Source: Adenophora triphylla var. japonica (Eukaryota; Streptophyta; Magnoliopsida; Asterales; Campanulaceae). From it: a stretch of DNA of 64,000 nt. Location: assembly GCA_022495995.1 (NCBI GenBank), contig JAFEMH010000532.1:266001-330000 (forward strand). Direction: 5' to 3'. A program made the translations under genes and the position numbers. Position 1 is the stretch's first letter; each line of letters starts with the position of its first letter. The notes under the pieces were generated by a model. It was not told the DNA's origin. It ran no database searches and worked only from the letters and a program-made list of their open reading frames with translations. This document shows positions 35,811 to 47,717 of the stretch, piece by piece.

Positions 35811-37582
35811 TTGTTGGAATGTGAATGAACGCTCGTCGAAAATTATGAGTCGCCACGCCGTTTTTAGAGGAAACATTGAAAACCTTTTTAAAATGAGAAA
35901 ATGGGTTCGGGGGTCAGGTTACGTGTTGGGAAGAACCGAGAGTTCACCCAACACGCCTTGTCCGTAGACGAGTCTTTCTATGTTCAACATTCAAGACATT
36001 CAAATGTGTGTGCAAAGTGTGTGTAACAAGATATGTATTAAAATGCAAATCAACGCTTTGTTTTATTACTCAACAAGGGGAATTACAACTTGTAAGCCAT
36101 TGACTCTGGGAGGCCACATCCCACTTTACATCGAGGACTAACAGAACTTACAACTGAAATGTGGTCTCTGCAGAGAGCCACTTGTGTCGCGTGACACAGG
36201 ACTCCAACTGTCCAATTGTGTCGCGTGACACGAGTTAACCGTCTGCAGGAACCTTACAATGTGAGCACAGATCCAACAGAGAGCAAATCAAATCCCAACA
36301 CAATATCCAAACAACTCAGAAACCAACGAATTCATAATAGATTGACCAAGGGGATGTGGATATAGGGAGATCCACACTCCCTTGGCCAATAGGCAATAAA
36401 TCCAACAAACTCACATCATGAACATCAATGAAACTAAACAATGACAATTAAACAGAGAGATCGGCAGTTGGGACTTAATAATTGAGGACGGATGGAGTCC
36501 AATTATTAAGTCCAAGGAATATCAATTGCAATGAAACAAATAAGCAGTAAATGTGAGATAAAAGTGAGGGAAGTCGTTACCCTCATAGTATCCATGCTCC
36601 TTCAACCACGTTAGGAAGAAGGATCTTCAAATCGGCTCCGGAACGAACTCAAATCCCAGACCAAGTGACTTCGCAATTCCCAGTACGTGCGTGTGTGTAT
36701 CGATCGAATTTGGACTCTGGAAGCAGGAGAAACGACTGTGGTTGACATTTTAGGGCTATTAGAAACAGGGGATGAAGGCTACGATGGGTTTCGGTGGTAG
36801 GCTTAGGGGTTGGACAGGAGAGCGGTGTTGGATAATGATTGAGACCGAATGGATTGGGTTGTCGCCGTTTGATGTGGTTGAGGGATAGATTGGATCGGGG
36901 AGAAGGGATTTGAGATAGAGGAGGGTAGAACTTGAGGATGGTTTTAGCCGGAGAGGGAGAACTGGTGCAGAGGTTGAAGGAGAGAAGGTTGCCGGCGATT
37001 GGTGTGGTGAAGAAGGCGCCGGTGGATTTGGGTGAGGTCGCCGGAGAGTTTTGAGGTCAGGGAGGATCGGTATTGGTCTTGGCCGGAGAGGGAGGAGGCT
37101 TGGTTGAGGTTGAGGAAGCTTGGCAATGGAAGTCTGCATATCTGTGTATAGAGAGAGAAAGGAGAGAGAGAAAGTGAATTTGTGAGAGTTGTGTGTGTGA
37201 ACTGTGTGTTCTCCTTGACAAATGAGAGGAAATTGGTATTTAAACGCTGAATGGGAATGGGATTATAATGTCGTACGACCCAACGTATCCAATTTTCATG
37301 CCTCAAGTTGTCGCATGACTGGAGGAGTCAATAACCGATTCTGGCACCAAAATCAGATTCTGGAACATTTCGGGTTAATACCCAAAAGGTCCAAACTGAT
37401 TAATTGCTTTTAGGTCCTTTTGTCCGGGAAAAAATACTAAAACATACTTCCTTCGCGAGAAACTCATAAAATGTTTCCGGAAGTCTCAGAACGGACCGGG
37501 AATTTACCAAAATGCCCCTTAATGCAATTTTATCATTTAAAATGCACCCAAAAGGGTTGCGAATTGGATTGGCGTACTCACA
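35811..37582 (-). mobile_element. gypsy-type solo LTR inserted in the Athila-like element
   Basis: The minus strand begins TGTGAGTACGCCAATCC and ends CATTCCAACA(A). GAATG flanks it on both sides (35806-35810, 37583-37587). No internal domains. It contains GAGTCGCCAC, common near the 3' end of plant gypsy LTRs, an AATAAAACAAAG polyadenylation-like signal and GTGTCGCGTGACAC palindromes (36185-36235). The Pro/Ser-rich minus-strand frames at 36759-37306 probably lie in its transcribed leader and are not credited as genes. Confidence 0.78.
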
Positions 37583-37733
37583 GAATGGTAATCTTTTGTT
37601 GGGCAGTGGAGGAAAAGAAGTTTCTGGTTAATACAGAGGGGAGATGCCCGCCAAATGTTTGATGAAATGCTTGAGAGAGAGGAGTATATGCATATGCTAT
37701 GCCGCTGCTCAGGTTAAGAAAGCAGAGGGTTTC

Positions 37734-38380
37734 TGTTGTAATAGTACTTATATACATCGGGAGAGGTGTGTTCTGTCCAAACGGAAGTTGCAGATGTAGC
37801 CTGCAATATCTGACACGGGTTTTGTAGTAGAGGGCATGACAGCTGTTTGCGGGTTAGTTCCAGGCCATGGAGATTGCTGTTTAGGAGCTGGCGCACTATG
37901 CTGCCCAGTTAAACTTTGATTTGATGGCTGCATCAGCTGCAATTGTTGTTGAAGCTGAGAAAATGCTTGCTGTGATGTTTGATAGCTTGCCTGAAGCGTC
38001 TGGGTCTGCTGAGATAACAACTGAGCTAAAGGAGAAGGTGATTGAAGAGAAGGCTGAAGCTGTACCTGCTGTCCAAGCAGCTGATGTCGACTAGCGGCAC
38101 AGGTAGAATTGACTTCAGTATTGGCTGCTGTTGATGTCGTTGCAGCATCAAAGCTTATAACTGGGGATTAGGGGATTGTAACTGCATGAAGTCTTGACTT
38201 TGCATATACTGATGAAAGGACCCATAAACTCTTGAACCATTCAGAAGTGAAGTCTGTCCATTTCTTGGAGGAGGAATGGGTGGCAGATGAAGCCCTTGAC
38301 ATTGATGGCCCTGCTGCACCTGATGGGAGTTTGAATCATGATTAGAGCTGAAGGGCCATCTATAACTGAAGACCCAGATA
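37734..38380 (-). pseudogene. captured fragment of a FCA-like flowering-time gene
   Basis: On the minus strand a continuous glutamine-rich segment reads LGQQVQLQPSLQSPSPLAQL, then QQTQTLQASYQTSQQAFSQL and QQQLQLMQPSNQS. One frame change later comes SVWTEHTSPDVYKYYYN, a partial WW domain whose second signature residues are cut off. FCA is a nuclear RNA-binding protein controlling FLC antisense processing; its C-terminus has exactly this order of Gln-rich region then WW domain. RRM domains and the rest of the WW domain are absent. The fragment lies antisense to the gypsy element, between gag-protease and 3' LTR, so it is a transduplicated, non-functional piece. Confidence 0.75.
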
Positions 38381-39342
38381 TACTAATTTTATTGGAAGAA
38401 AGCAACATGGGTGATGCAGGAAATCGCATGTAAGATTCATTGTTGATGGTGATATGGTATTTCATTGTGAGTATGTGAGTTTTGGTCAACATTGGATATG
38501 GTCCTATGGTTCTGGTCCGAAGTAATCCCTATCCCTATTATATTTACTGCTGAATGCATTGGGGCCAATGTAATTGTTTAGTGCGGGGGTGGGGTGTATG
38601 CTTGTTGTTTGTATATGATTGTTTTTGAAAAAATAATAAAAAATAAAAAATAAATAAATAAAAATAAGAAAAGAGTGGCTAAGTGAAAACCCGAGAGGGC
38701 ACTTAGGCAAAAGGAGAGGGTGTGTTGTGAAAAAAAAAAAAATGAAAAAAAAAAAATGAGAGGCTAGGTGAAAACCCGAGAGGGTGCCTAGGCAAAAGGT
38801 GAGAAATTGAAATGTTGTCTATCTTTTATAAATCACTGGAGTTGGGGACATAAGGGAGGATTGGAGCGTCGGGTAGGATTATTTATTCTTGGCGTAGGAG
38901 GTTCATTTAGAGGTGTTAGGATAGAAAATCCTCGTAATTCTTCTTGGTGATATAAGGGGCGCTGGTGTTTTGCACGAGGTAATCTTTGCTTGGGCATTGA
39001 CATTATTTTTTTGAGGGAGTAGTAGTGTGAGGATAGCGTGGGGGAAGCTTAGGACATTTTAGTTCCCCCTAGCTTTTTGATGTGTGGGCCTTAGCTTGGA
39101 TGTCCCGTTTTTGCATATTTGGAGTTGGGGTCAAGATAAGGCCATTGGTACCACTGTTATTTTTGGAGTGATAAGGAGCGGAGTTCCATTCTCCGAGTGC
39201 ATTGAGTGAGTGTTTGAGTTTGTTGACTTTTGATTTGGAGGATTAGAGGAGATTAGGGATCATTTTCTCCCATGCTACGCTGATTAGACCGGTGCTTAGA
39301 GTGGGGTTAGGATATTACTCAGGGATGAGTAATGGTCTAAGC
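38381..39342. other. 3' untranslated part of the Athila-like element
   Basis: It contains two copies of GAAAACCCGAGAGGG..CTAGGCAAAAGG (about 38682-38712 and 38769-38799) separated by A-rich runs. No gene. Confidence 0.6.
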
Positions 39343-39353
39343 GTGGGGGAATT
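39343..39353 (+). promoter_or_regulatory. polypurine tract of the Athila-like element
   Basis: GTGGGGGAATT directly before the 3' LTR. Confidence 0.75.
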
Positions 39354-40891
39354 TGATGTGGTGGATGTTGTATACATTATTTCCCTCTTTTTCCTATGTA
39401 TTTTCATTCATTTTGATGTACTTTGGCTAGTTTTGATGTAATTGGGGAATTATTTACCATTCGAGCTTTTATTGTAATTCGGGGATAAAATAGTCGTACT
39501 TAGTTAGTTATTTTTCCGGATGTCATTTTGGTGCTTCAAAGTCATGCCTCGAGTATCAAAATTAATAAAGTCAAAGTCAACCAAAGCGGAGGATAGATTC
39601 AGACTGCAAATTATAGAAGCTGATGTGTTGTTCTACATTGTTGAAAAGTTCAGGAATTGATGTGAAGAATTAAAAGACTGCAGGGACCAAACTGCAAAAG
39701 GTTGGAATTTCAGGGACCAAAGTGAAAGTAAAGAAGTTGGAAAGTGGAGTGTGCACGTGTGTGAAGAGGTTTAGGAAAGTAATTTAATTTGAAAAGGAGT
39801 ACCAATCAGTATGTGATTCTATGGAAACTGAATATTCATTCAGTTTACTAAACCAATGCATTGACCGGCGTGGACCAAGGGCCGTTGACCGTGTGCTTGG
39901 ACCGAGGCTGAAGAGTTAATTGGGATTTTTAATTTCTTTTCCTTTTCCATTTTAATTTAGAGATTAGTATTATTGGCTGGAGGAGTTTAATTGGGAAGAA
40001 AAATTCTTTTTCCTTTTTTCCCTTTCTCTTTTAGGATTTAGTTATTAGTTTTAGGGAGAAGTATAAATACTCCTTTTTAACTTCAGTTTTAGGGTTCGAC
40101 TTTTGACTATTATTTTTTCTAGAGCAATTTCATTGCATTTATGGAAAACTAATTCCATTGCTTCGGATTTGAATCTTGAACCGTTTATTGAATTCAATTG
40201 AGGTATCTATTTCTTTATTCCTTAATCCCTATTCATAGTTTTACTTGTTTTAATTGCTAGATCGTTTCTAGGGTTTGAGATTTGATCACCCTCTTTTCCC
40301 TTGTAATTGATTTAATGCTAGTATAATCTTAAGTCTGTGTCAGATTAGGATTTTTCACAAGTAGCATCTTTGAGATTTATGCATGTGTCATGGTAAATTG
40401 AGAGGGGGTAAAACTAGATTTTGTTCTATTTGCAAAAGAATAGTAAAATTCTTGATCTTAATTTCTTAAAGCTTTATCAATCAATATTGTGAATCTAGAC
40501 TGTGTCAGTTAGGTTTAGGTATTGATTAGGGGAATAGGTGAGTGTGTCACTGCTTATAACCATTAATAAGGAAGAAATAGGGATTGAAATACATCTCGGA
40601 TCAAGTGAATAGGGAGGAAGGGAAATAAATTATACCGATGATATTGGATTGATAAACGGGGACGGAAACAAATCTGAAGTGCTTGCCTTTAATTGTTTTA
40701 CAACTTAGCTTTTAATTTCCATTTTAGGAATTTAATAAAATCAATTTTAAACCCCTAATCTTGTCAAGTGACAATTGTACAATTAAATAACCGTTCTTCA
40801 GTGGATCGATCCTGGACTTGTCCTAGCTGCAGTTTTGTAGTCGAGTCTTGTCTTGGTAATTAATTTGTAGGCGTATGACTTTAGCCTGTCA
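39354..40891 (+). repeat. 3' LTR of the Athila-like element
   Basis: 1538 bp, same ends as the 5' LTR. A short extra pyrimidine stretch near 40018-40028 accounts for most of the length difference. Confidence 0.92.
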
Positions 40892-41451
40892 GAGGCTGTG
40901 TTCTATCTTGTGCAAATCTCAACTTCAAGATTGGGTGATTTAAAGCTGTCGACTCCTTGCACTTATATAGGCTCCTAGAACTTAGAGCCTACTCAATCTC
41001 ACCAGAAAAAACAGCCATGAGAGAGAAGATTACATTTAAGCTCCACCTTCCATGTTTGTAGGAGAGTAGGTCTTTCTATGCTTCAACACTTATACCGCCA
41101 AGCTTTTTCAACCTTGTGCGCCTTATCTTCAGTCCCCCTAAGTAGATAAGCCTCTAATAATATTTACTTGGTCTCCACTTTTACACATAAATGAGGATTT
41201 ATGTGTAACTTCCTTTTCTAACATATTTGTCACGCCTTGAACAACCACCATGACCTGTTCAAACACGTTTCCAACAAACTAATAATAAACATGAAAACAA
41301 TTAACTATCACTTTGTAATTTATGAAAAATATGTAGCAACTATCCTCATTTTAAACTGTCAGCACGACAACACATGAGGCAACACAAGTGACAACATTGG
41401 TGTAGCAACACATGAGACAACACCAATGGCAACACTGGTGTAACACTAACA

Positions 41452-41467
41452 ATCTCCCCCCCCCCCC
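41452..41467 (-). promoter_or_regulatory. polypurine tract of the Sirevirus-like element (G12 run)
   Basis: The minus strand reads twelve consecutive G then AGAT, abutting the LTR start TGTTAG. Confidence 0.8.
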
Positions 41468-41739
41468 AGTTACACATTTCTTCACAAAATACAAAGTGAT
41501 GTTCCTGCATAAGAATGTTAGTTATGTAACTACAAAATGTATCTCCCCCTTAATATTTTGCTCCCCCTCAATCCAAGATTTAAAACAAACCAAAGATTAT
41601 TATAAACTAACCAAAAAATATCTCCAAGTTAAAAACTATCCAACAAAAAGCCATTTAAACAAAAACAAAAACAAAAACAAAAACAAAAATTGTTTAAGCA
41701 ACAAAACACTACAAGAAAATTGACAGATACCGATGGAAA

Positions 41740-42570
41740 TTAGCGACGGAAATAAATCTGTCACTAATACCGACGGATTAGTGACGAAATAGTAACGACC
41801 TAGGGTGAAAAACAAAAAACGAAATTAGAACGAGATTACCGAAGGATTTAGTGACGGATATGCTGACGGATTCCATTCCGTCTCTAATCTGTCACCATTT
41901 TGGCGCCAAAAATTTGCGCACTTTTTTACCGACGAATTTATGACGGAATGGCGACAGATATTTTTACTGACGGATTTGAGTCGTTGCTAAATTATTTAAA
42001 ACAATTATTAAATTTATATTTTAGGTTAGCGACGGATTAGTGACGGATTTAATTACCGACGGATTATAATCCGTCGGTAAATCAATTACATATTATTATC
42101 GACGGATTTGAGTCGTTGCTAAATTATTTAAATAATTATTAAATTTATATTTTAGGTTAGCGACGAATTAGTGACGGATTTAATTACCTACGGATTATAA
42201 TCCGTCGGTAAATCAATTACATATTATTACCGACGGATTTGAGTCATTGCTAAATTTTTTAAAATAATTATTAAATTTATATTTTAGGTTAGCGACGGAT
42301 TAGTGACGAATTTAATTACCGACAGATTATAATCCTTCGGTAAATCAATTACGTATTATTACCGACGGATTTAATTCGTTGCTAAATTATTTAAAATAAT
42401 TATTAAATTTATATTTTAGGTTAGCGACGGATAGTGACGGATTTAATTACCGACAGATTATAATCCGTCGGTAAATCAATTACATATTATTACCAACGGA
42501 TTTGAGTCGTTGCTAAATGATTTAAATAATTATTAAATTTATATTTTAGGGTTGACGGAATAGTGACGGA
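41740..42570. repeat. left subterminal repeats of the CACTA element
   Basis: About five units of 120-130 bp. Each has GACGGATTTGAGTCGTTGCT, an AT-rich middle, TTAGCGACGGATTAGTGACG and the near-palindrome CCGACGGATTATAATCCGTC. Confidence 0.88.
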
Positions 42571-42651
42571 TTTATTATAGCATATATATATTTTTAATTT
42601 TTTTTAATTCTTTTTTTGATAAATAAAACTATTTGAGATGTTGGTTAGTAG

Positions 42652-43606
42652 TAGAGCTGTCAATACGGGTTGGCGGGGCGGGGCGGGCCTAACCCGCCAA
42701 AACCTGTCACTAAACGGGGCGGGTCAAATTTCTGGTGGGCTGAAAATATGTCAACTCAACCCAACCCAACCCAACCCACCTTGGGTTAGTGGCCAGGCGG
42801 GCCAAGCCAAACATAAATACCAAACAAGCATAAACCTGGGAAAAGTGGTTCACTTTTGAGCTAGACCACTCGATCCATTTCGCATCCTTCCAGATGAGAG
42901 TTGGGTGGAGATGCCATGCTCGAACAACTGATGTTTCTCCTTGAGTTGCCAAAAACCAAAAAAGAAAACATCACAGAGAAAAAAAATATTATTATTATAG
43001 ACAAATCAATCAAGAAAGTTCAGACTACTAAATTAACATGCAAATGTCTTGAGGTTAATGTATACCAATATGATTGATAGCAAATATCTCGAAAATGGAC
43101 TGTTAATGAAGTTTCATCATTCTTGTCTTTCTTTGGGACAAGCCCCTCACACCGGCTACAACACAATAAAAAAGAGGATTTTAGACACAATTCGACATTC
43201 ATTTTGATGCTTCGGCCATTTTCTGCCGGACAGAAAATGAAAGTTAGAAAACCTCAAATCTAACTATTGCATAATGTGCATGTGCCAGTGTAATATTCCC
43301 ATTGAATATATCCTTGTAGAAATAATGCATATTGCGAGTACCCAAGATCAGAGAGTTAAATCAAGAAATCAAACTGTTCGAACAATTCTATGTCATCAAT
43401 TATTAAATTATTTTTGGATGACAAATAGATAGAGATGTCAATATGGGCTGGCGGGCGCGGGCCCAACCCACCAAAACCCGCCACTAAGCGGGGTGGGGTC
43501 GGGCGGGGCAAATTTTCGGCGGGCTGAAAATACGTCAACCCAACCCACCCCTACTGCAAGGCGGAGCGGGCTGGCCCGACGGGCTTAACCCAAATTGACG
43601 GCTCTA
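42652..43606. mobile_element. composite hAT element carrying host-gene exons
   Basis: Ends TAGAGCTGTCAAT and ATTGACGGCTCTA are inverted. GTTAGTAG is duplicated on both sides (42644-42651, 43607-43614), the 8-bp target size of hAT. A second left end (TAGAGATGTCAAT, 43430) makes 43430-43606 a complete 177-bp MITE in direct orientation, so the 955-bp unit looks like two MITE ends that moved together with the DNA between them. Confidence 0.85.
42845..43165 (-). pseudogene. captured Agenet-domain protein exons
   Basis: The minus strand shows RCEGLVPKKDKNDETSLTVHF (about 43160-43098) preceded by a TGTAG acceptor-like site. After an intron-like gap comes AQGETSVVRAWHLHPTLIWK then WIEWSS (about 42948-42860). 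These two pieces resemble consecutive exons of the plant Agenet (Tudor-like) family of large nuclear proteins (G2484-1-like), recalled from family knowledge. The fragment is short, antisense within the hAT element, and has no start or stop of its own. Confidence 0.55.
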
Positions 43607-43614
43607 GTTAGTAG

Positions 43615-44998
43615 TGAATTTTTTTTATAAAAAATTATATAAAAAAAGTTAAGAATTTTTAAAGAAATAAAAGTATATAATAGAAAAGGGACGGACAATA
43701 GCATATATAATTTTTAATTTTTTTTTTTGGATAAATAAAAATTATATATAAAAGTTTTGTTTAGAAATTAACTAAATAAATGATAGTATAATAGAATTTT
43801 GGTTAAAAAATAATTGATGCAAAAAAGAAAAAAAAAGGGTTTTTGGAAACAAGGCGCTTAGATTCACTTCCCGCCTCCACTTTGCTGAAAAATCAAAAAA
43901 CCCTCCTTAACAAAACCTATCATATTCCCAAATCGTTTCATCTCTTCCCGTTTTCTCTCTGCCGTGCCGTCTCCTCTCTTCAATCAATCGACGACAATCA
44001 TGTTTAGGTTAGGGCGCTGGCTTTGTGAGTGAGAGTGACGTGTAGCCGTCGAGTTCACTCCTTCGTCCTCCACAACGGCCTCCGACCGGCAACGGTCATC
44101 ATCTCAAGTATCGAACTCTCTCCCTTCGTCTAATACCGTGGCTAATACCGTGGTTCCAATTGGCTAATACCGTGGTTCCAACAGATTTCACACCCTTTGT
44201 TCTCTCTCTTGCCTGAATTTGGGTTATGGGGGTTTTGTCAAATTTGATTTTGAAGTAAGATTTTGAGGTTGAGAGTTTGATTTTCTTTGTGGGTATTTCT
44301 TATTTTTGCTCAATTTTGTTTAATTTGTGCTCTGAACTCAATTATGATTTTGAATTTCTCAACTTTCTGCAAAAAAAAATCATAAAATAAAAATTCCCTT
44401 CCATTGCAATGCACATGGTTTTACCAGAATTGTAAATTTTGGATTCCACTTTTTGGTTTCAGTTTCCATGTTGATGTATGTTTATATTGATTTCTTGAAA
44501 TGGATTCCTTTATAATGGTGGATGTTTTGATTTGATTGATGTAAGGGATCTGAGAGACTGCATTTTCCTTTTCAAAATAGCTGAAACCCTTTACTCTTTA
44601 GCTAGTTGTATGTTCATTCCATCATTACTTTTTCTTGCTTTTGAAAATGATGAACATTATAGCAATAAAATGGTGTTTTTCTGCCAATTTTCCCATTCTA
44701 AGTAATGGCAGACACTTGAGAATTTAGTCTTTTATCATGTTCAACCACCAATATTGATAAAGAACATGTCTATAATTCTTTTTCGGGTGAATGAGTGGGG
44801 TTTTTTCACTCATTCTCGTTAAAGAATGCTCAATTTGGACATCTTTTACATGGCAAAATAAGAATTCCTTGAGAACACATAATTTTGAAACTCATTTAGT
44901 ACTTAATTCAGTTCCTATGGTTCACATCTACCGGCATGCACTTAGTGCTGTTAATATGACTTTCTAAAACCCTGGGTTCTTATATTTGTTATTGTATA
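43615..44998. other. CACTA internal region, possible leader
   Basis: AT-rich to 43850, then pyrimidine-rich leader-like DNA (43860-44110). TGGCTAATACCGTGGTTCCAA occurs twice (44140-44185). No transposase domain is recognised up to copia C. Confidence 0.45.
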
Positions 44999-46310
44999 TG
45001 TTAGTGTTATGCTCTAGGCCTATGGTTGATAGATTTATGTGTTAACATTATTTATTATTATATGGAAAGTTTATTATTTGATTATTATATGTTTTGCATA
45101 TTTGTTTATAATAATCTCCGTCCCTAATTATTAAGTCTATAATTAGTATAAATGTTAATGGATAATCATATGATGATTATATGCATAGAGATTCACATTA
45201 AATTTATAGGTACTTGTTAGAGAACAAGTGATTGGACTTGACCCATATGAGATTTATGTCATGGTCAAATGTCATAATTAAATCTCATATGGTCACTTCA
45301 TTTAGTCCCTAGACCTGAGATTATCATGACCTTACATATGATGAAAGTTATGTTTGATTTTAGTCAAACGATATCTTAACACGATATCTATAAAGGCTAT
45401 CTTTGGCATGATCGGATTCATGATGGGAAGGATGATAAGTCAAGATGGAATTTGTCCCTCTAAAGAGAGATGTTTTGCTTGGGCCCCTCGATGAGTGATA
45501 ATGATGAAAGTGTAGATTGGATTATCATTATACTCAAGATCGAGAAAGCATTGAACAAATACAAGTTGACGTGGACCATGACTTGTGTTCAATATGACAT
45601 CGTGAGACAAAGGGAGAAATGGAAGTGTACCGTTGGAAACGTGAACTCTTACGATATATTATTTGGGTAGACATAATGGCTTGCTAGAGTCCGCTTATAT
45701 TTTATGAGGGTCGATATGATCGAGCACATTGACAACATAATATTATCCTATTGGGTCACACACAACTAGAATGAATTGGTTAAACCAAAGGAAGAAAATT
45801 GAGAAGTCCTAATATGACATAAGACATCGCGCGACAGAACATGTCCATAGGGCTCGTCTGGTCGTGCGACACTTCATGCCTGAGGCGGTTTACAGGCAGT
45901 TTCCTAATTCGATTAGGAAACAAATACCATACTAGAGTAGTATAAATATGATGTCTGTGAAACCCTAAACCTAGCCGAATTTTTGAAAAGAAAATCACAA
46001 CAAAAGGTTCTCAATATTCTTCAAAGGTTATGATCTAGCAATCATCAAGAATTGTTCTTGGTTCATTCAAAGGTGTGGATACTATTAGAGGGTCTTCGCT
46101 CGTACGACAATCAAGGCCTAGAGTTCGAAGTTTGTGATTCAATATCACATCAATACATTGTTCGATAGCTCAAGAACGGAAAGCAATTAAGGTTGGTGAA
46201 TTCTATCTCATAGGAATTCAATTTAATCATATAGAACGGATCTTAGGGCTCTTGGGTTTTGTGTTATTAGATGCTTAATTCCGCTGCACATGGACCCATA
46301 AAACCCAATA
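44999..46310 (+). repeat. 5' LTR of copia element C
   Basis: 1312 bp. It contains CATCGCGCGACAGAAC and GTCGTGCGACAC in the distal part (about 45826-45872). Confidence 0.92.
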
Positions 46311-46311
46311 G

Positions 46312-46326
46312 TGGTATCAGAGCCCC
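46312..46326 (+). promoter_or_regulatory. primer-binding site of copia C
   Basis: TGGTATCAGAGCCCC lies one base after the LTR, an initiator Met tRNA site. Confidence 0.92.
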
Positions 46327-47717
46327 ATTCGTATGGTTAAGTTTGAATTAGCTTGCTAGAAAAATTGATATAAATTGTTTATATGTTTTTTGCATGTTTT
46401 GTATGCGATAGTTTGATTGTTTTTGAAACAATATGCCTAAATCGTGTTCTATTCATATTGAATTAAATATGTTAAAAATTGTTTATATGACTTAATTGCT
46501 CTGTGATTAAGAATTGATTGAAACTGGAAATCTGCAAACTGGCATCTCGTGTCACGCGACAGAGTTGGCCTCTGTCACGCGACGGAGTTGGCCATGGGTA
46601 GTCTGAATGACTCGCCTGGTTGCGCGACAGATCAGGACTTATGGAAGTCTATGTCACGCGACAAAACTTGCCTAATCTGGGCAGAATCAGTTTGTTACAT
46701 AATCCTGCTAATCTGTGAATATGTTTGAAATCTGATATGTTTATGTCTTAATCTGGATGCTATAAATTTCTGGAAATTAAGTTTATAGGGCTATGCTTGA
46801 TTAATTCATTGTTTATGCATGCTTAGTTAATTAAAATATGATTTTATTAATTGTTGGGATGCATGAATTATGTGTTCTTATGTGTTAAGTGCTTTGTTAG
46901 ATGTTTAGTCGAAACATAGAAATATAAATTCCTGAATGTTTAAATTGAAACAATGAAATTTTGGTTTTCTGATTGTTTATGAGAAACAAGTCACTTTACG
47001 CAAAATTTAAAGAAAACTGATTGTTTATACAAAGTATTGATTATGTTGCAAATCAGAGCTGGTATTCTAATTGTGCATATCTAGGAGAGTTCTGTTGAAG
47101 GAGAGATTTGGTACTTAAGTAGTCCTTGTGGCTCACCTATCTTCCTGGGAACTTACCTGGTGCGCGATTATGATTATCTTTGCTGATATGCTTATAATCT
47201 ACTTTAAAGAACCTTCATTTAACTTTTAAGTTCTTTATGCCAATTCATGATTAAAACACTTGAGACCACTCGGATAGTTTTGGGTGGGCTTGCCATAGCA
47301 AGGTACTTTGATTCTATTCGTTTGCGAGCAAGATGAGAAAATGGTGGTTCCTATACGTTTAAAGTGATTGAACTTAATTGGGTTATCAAAATGGTTTTGG
47401 ACCCAAGGCATAAGATGAGATTAAAATATGCTTAGACATATGATGTCTTGAATAAATCTCATAAAAGATCTAAGAGTCATATATGTGATATGATTGATGT
47501 TTCTACCTAATTAATTTAGTTTTGAGCGATTTGCCATAGCAAACTTGAAATTAAATTAAAGTTGGATCTTAGCCCATTAAATATATATTATGCTTAGTTG
47601 CATTGAAGGTGTATAATTTAGTGGGAGCATTTATTTTCATGTAAATACATTATACTTCTCATATAATATGTTTGCTCATATGTGTTCATATTCTATGTAT
47701 ATCTTTTTGTAGAATAA
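46327..47717 (+). other. long untranslated leader of copia C
   Basis: 1.4 kb without a gene. GTCACGCGACA-type words occur four times at 46548-46670. Confidence 0.65.

Larger units (their letters stand above)
30760..40891 (+). mobile_element. Athila-like gypsy element, gag-protease only, with captured FCA fragment
   Basis: LTRs at 30760-32290 and 39354-40891 are nearly identical. Flanking 5-mers GAGAC and GAGGC differ by one base. The primer site is complementary to the 3' end of tRNA-Asp, as in Athila. Gag and protease are recognisable; RT, RNase H and integrase are completely absent, so it is non-autonomous. The 3' internal part holds an FCA fragment (37734-38380) and a minus-strand solo LTR (35811-37582). 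Confidence 0.9.
30534..41451 (-). repeat. 3' LTR of the Sirevirus-like element, split by a gypsy insertion
   Basis: The minus strand starts TGTTAGTGTTACACC at 41451, right after the purine tract, and runs to 40892. It resumes at 30759 on the other side of the gypsy element and ends near 30534, giving about 0.79 kb of LTR. The 30640-30660 portion reads TTTATAAATAG on the minus strand, a likely TATA box. CAACAC/GTGTTG words are dense at 41366-41446 and 30715-30750. Confidence 0.7.

Noticed and set aside
36759..37306. Pro/Ser-rich minus-strand frames
   Set aside because: They lie in the solo LTR, downstream of its likely TATA region, with no conserved domain; treated as LTR leader.
37650..37695. 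PPR-like text DARQMFDEM
   Set aside because: Single nine-residue match without a 35-residue repeat structure.
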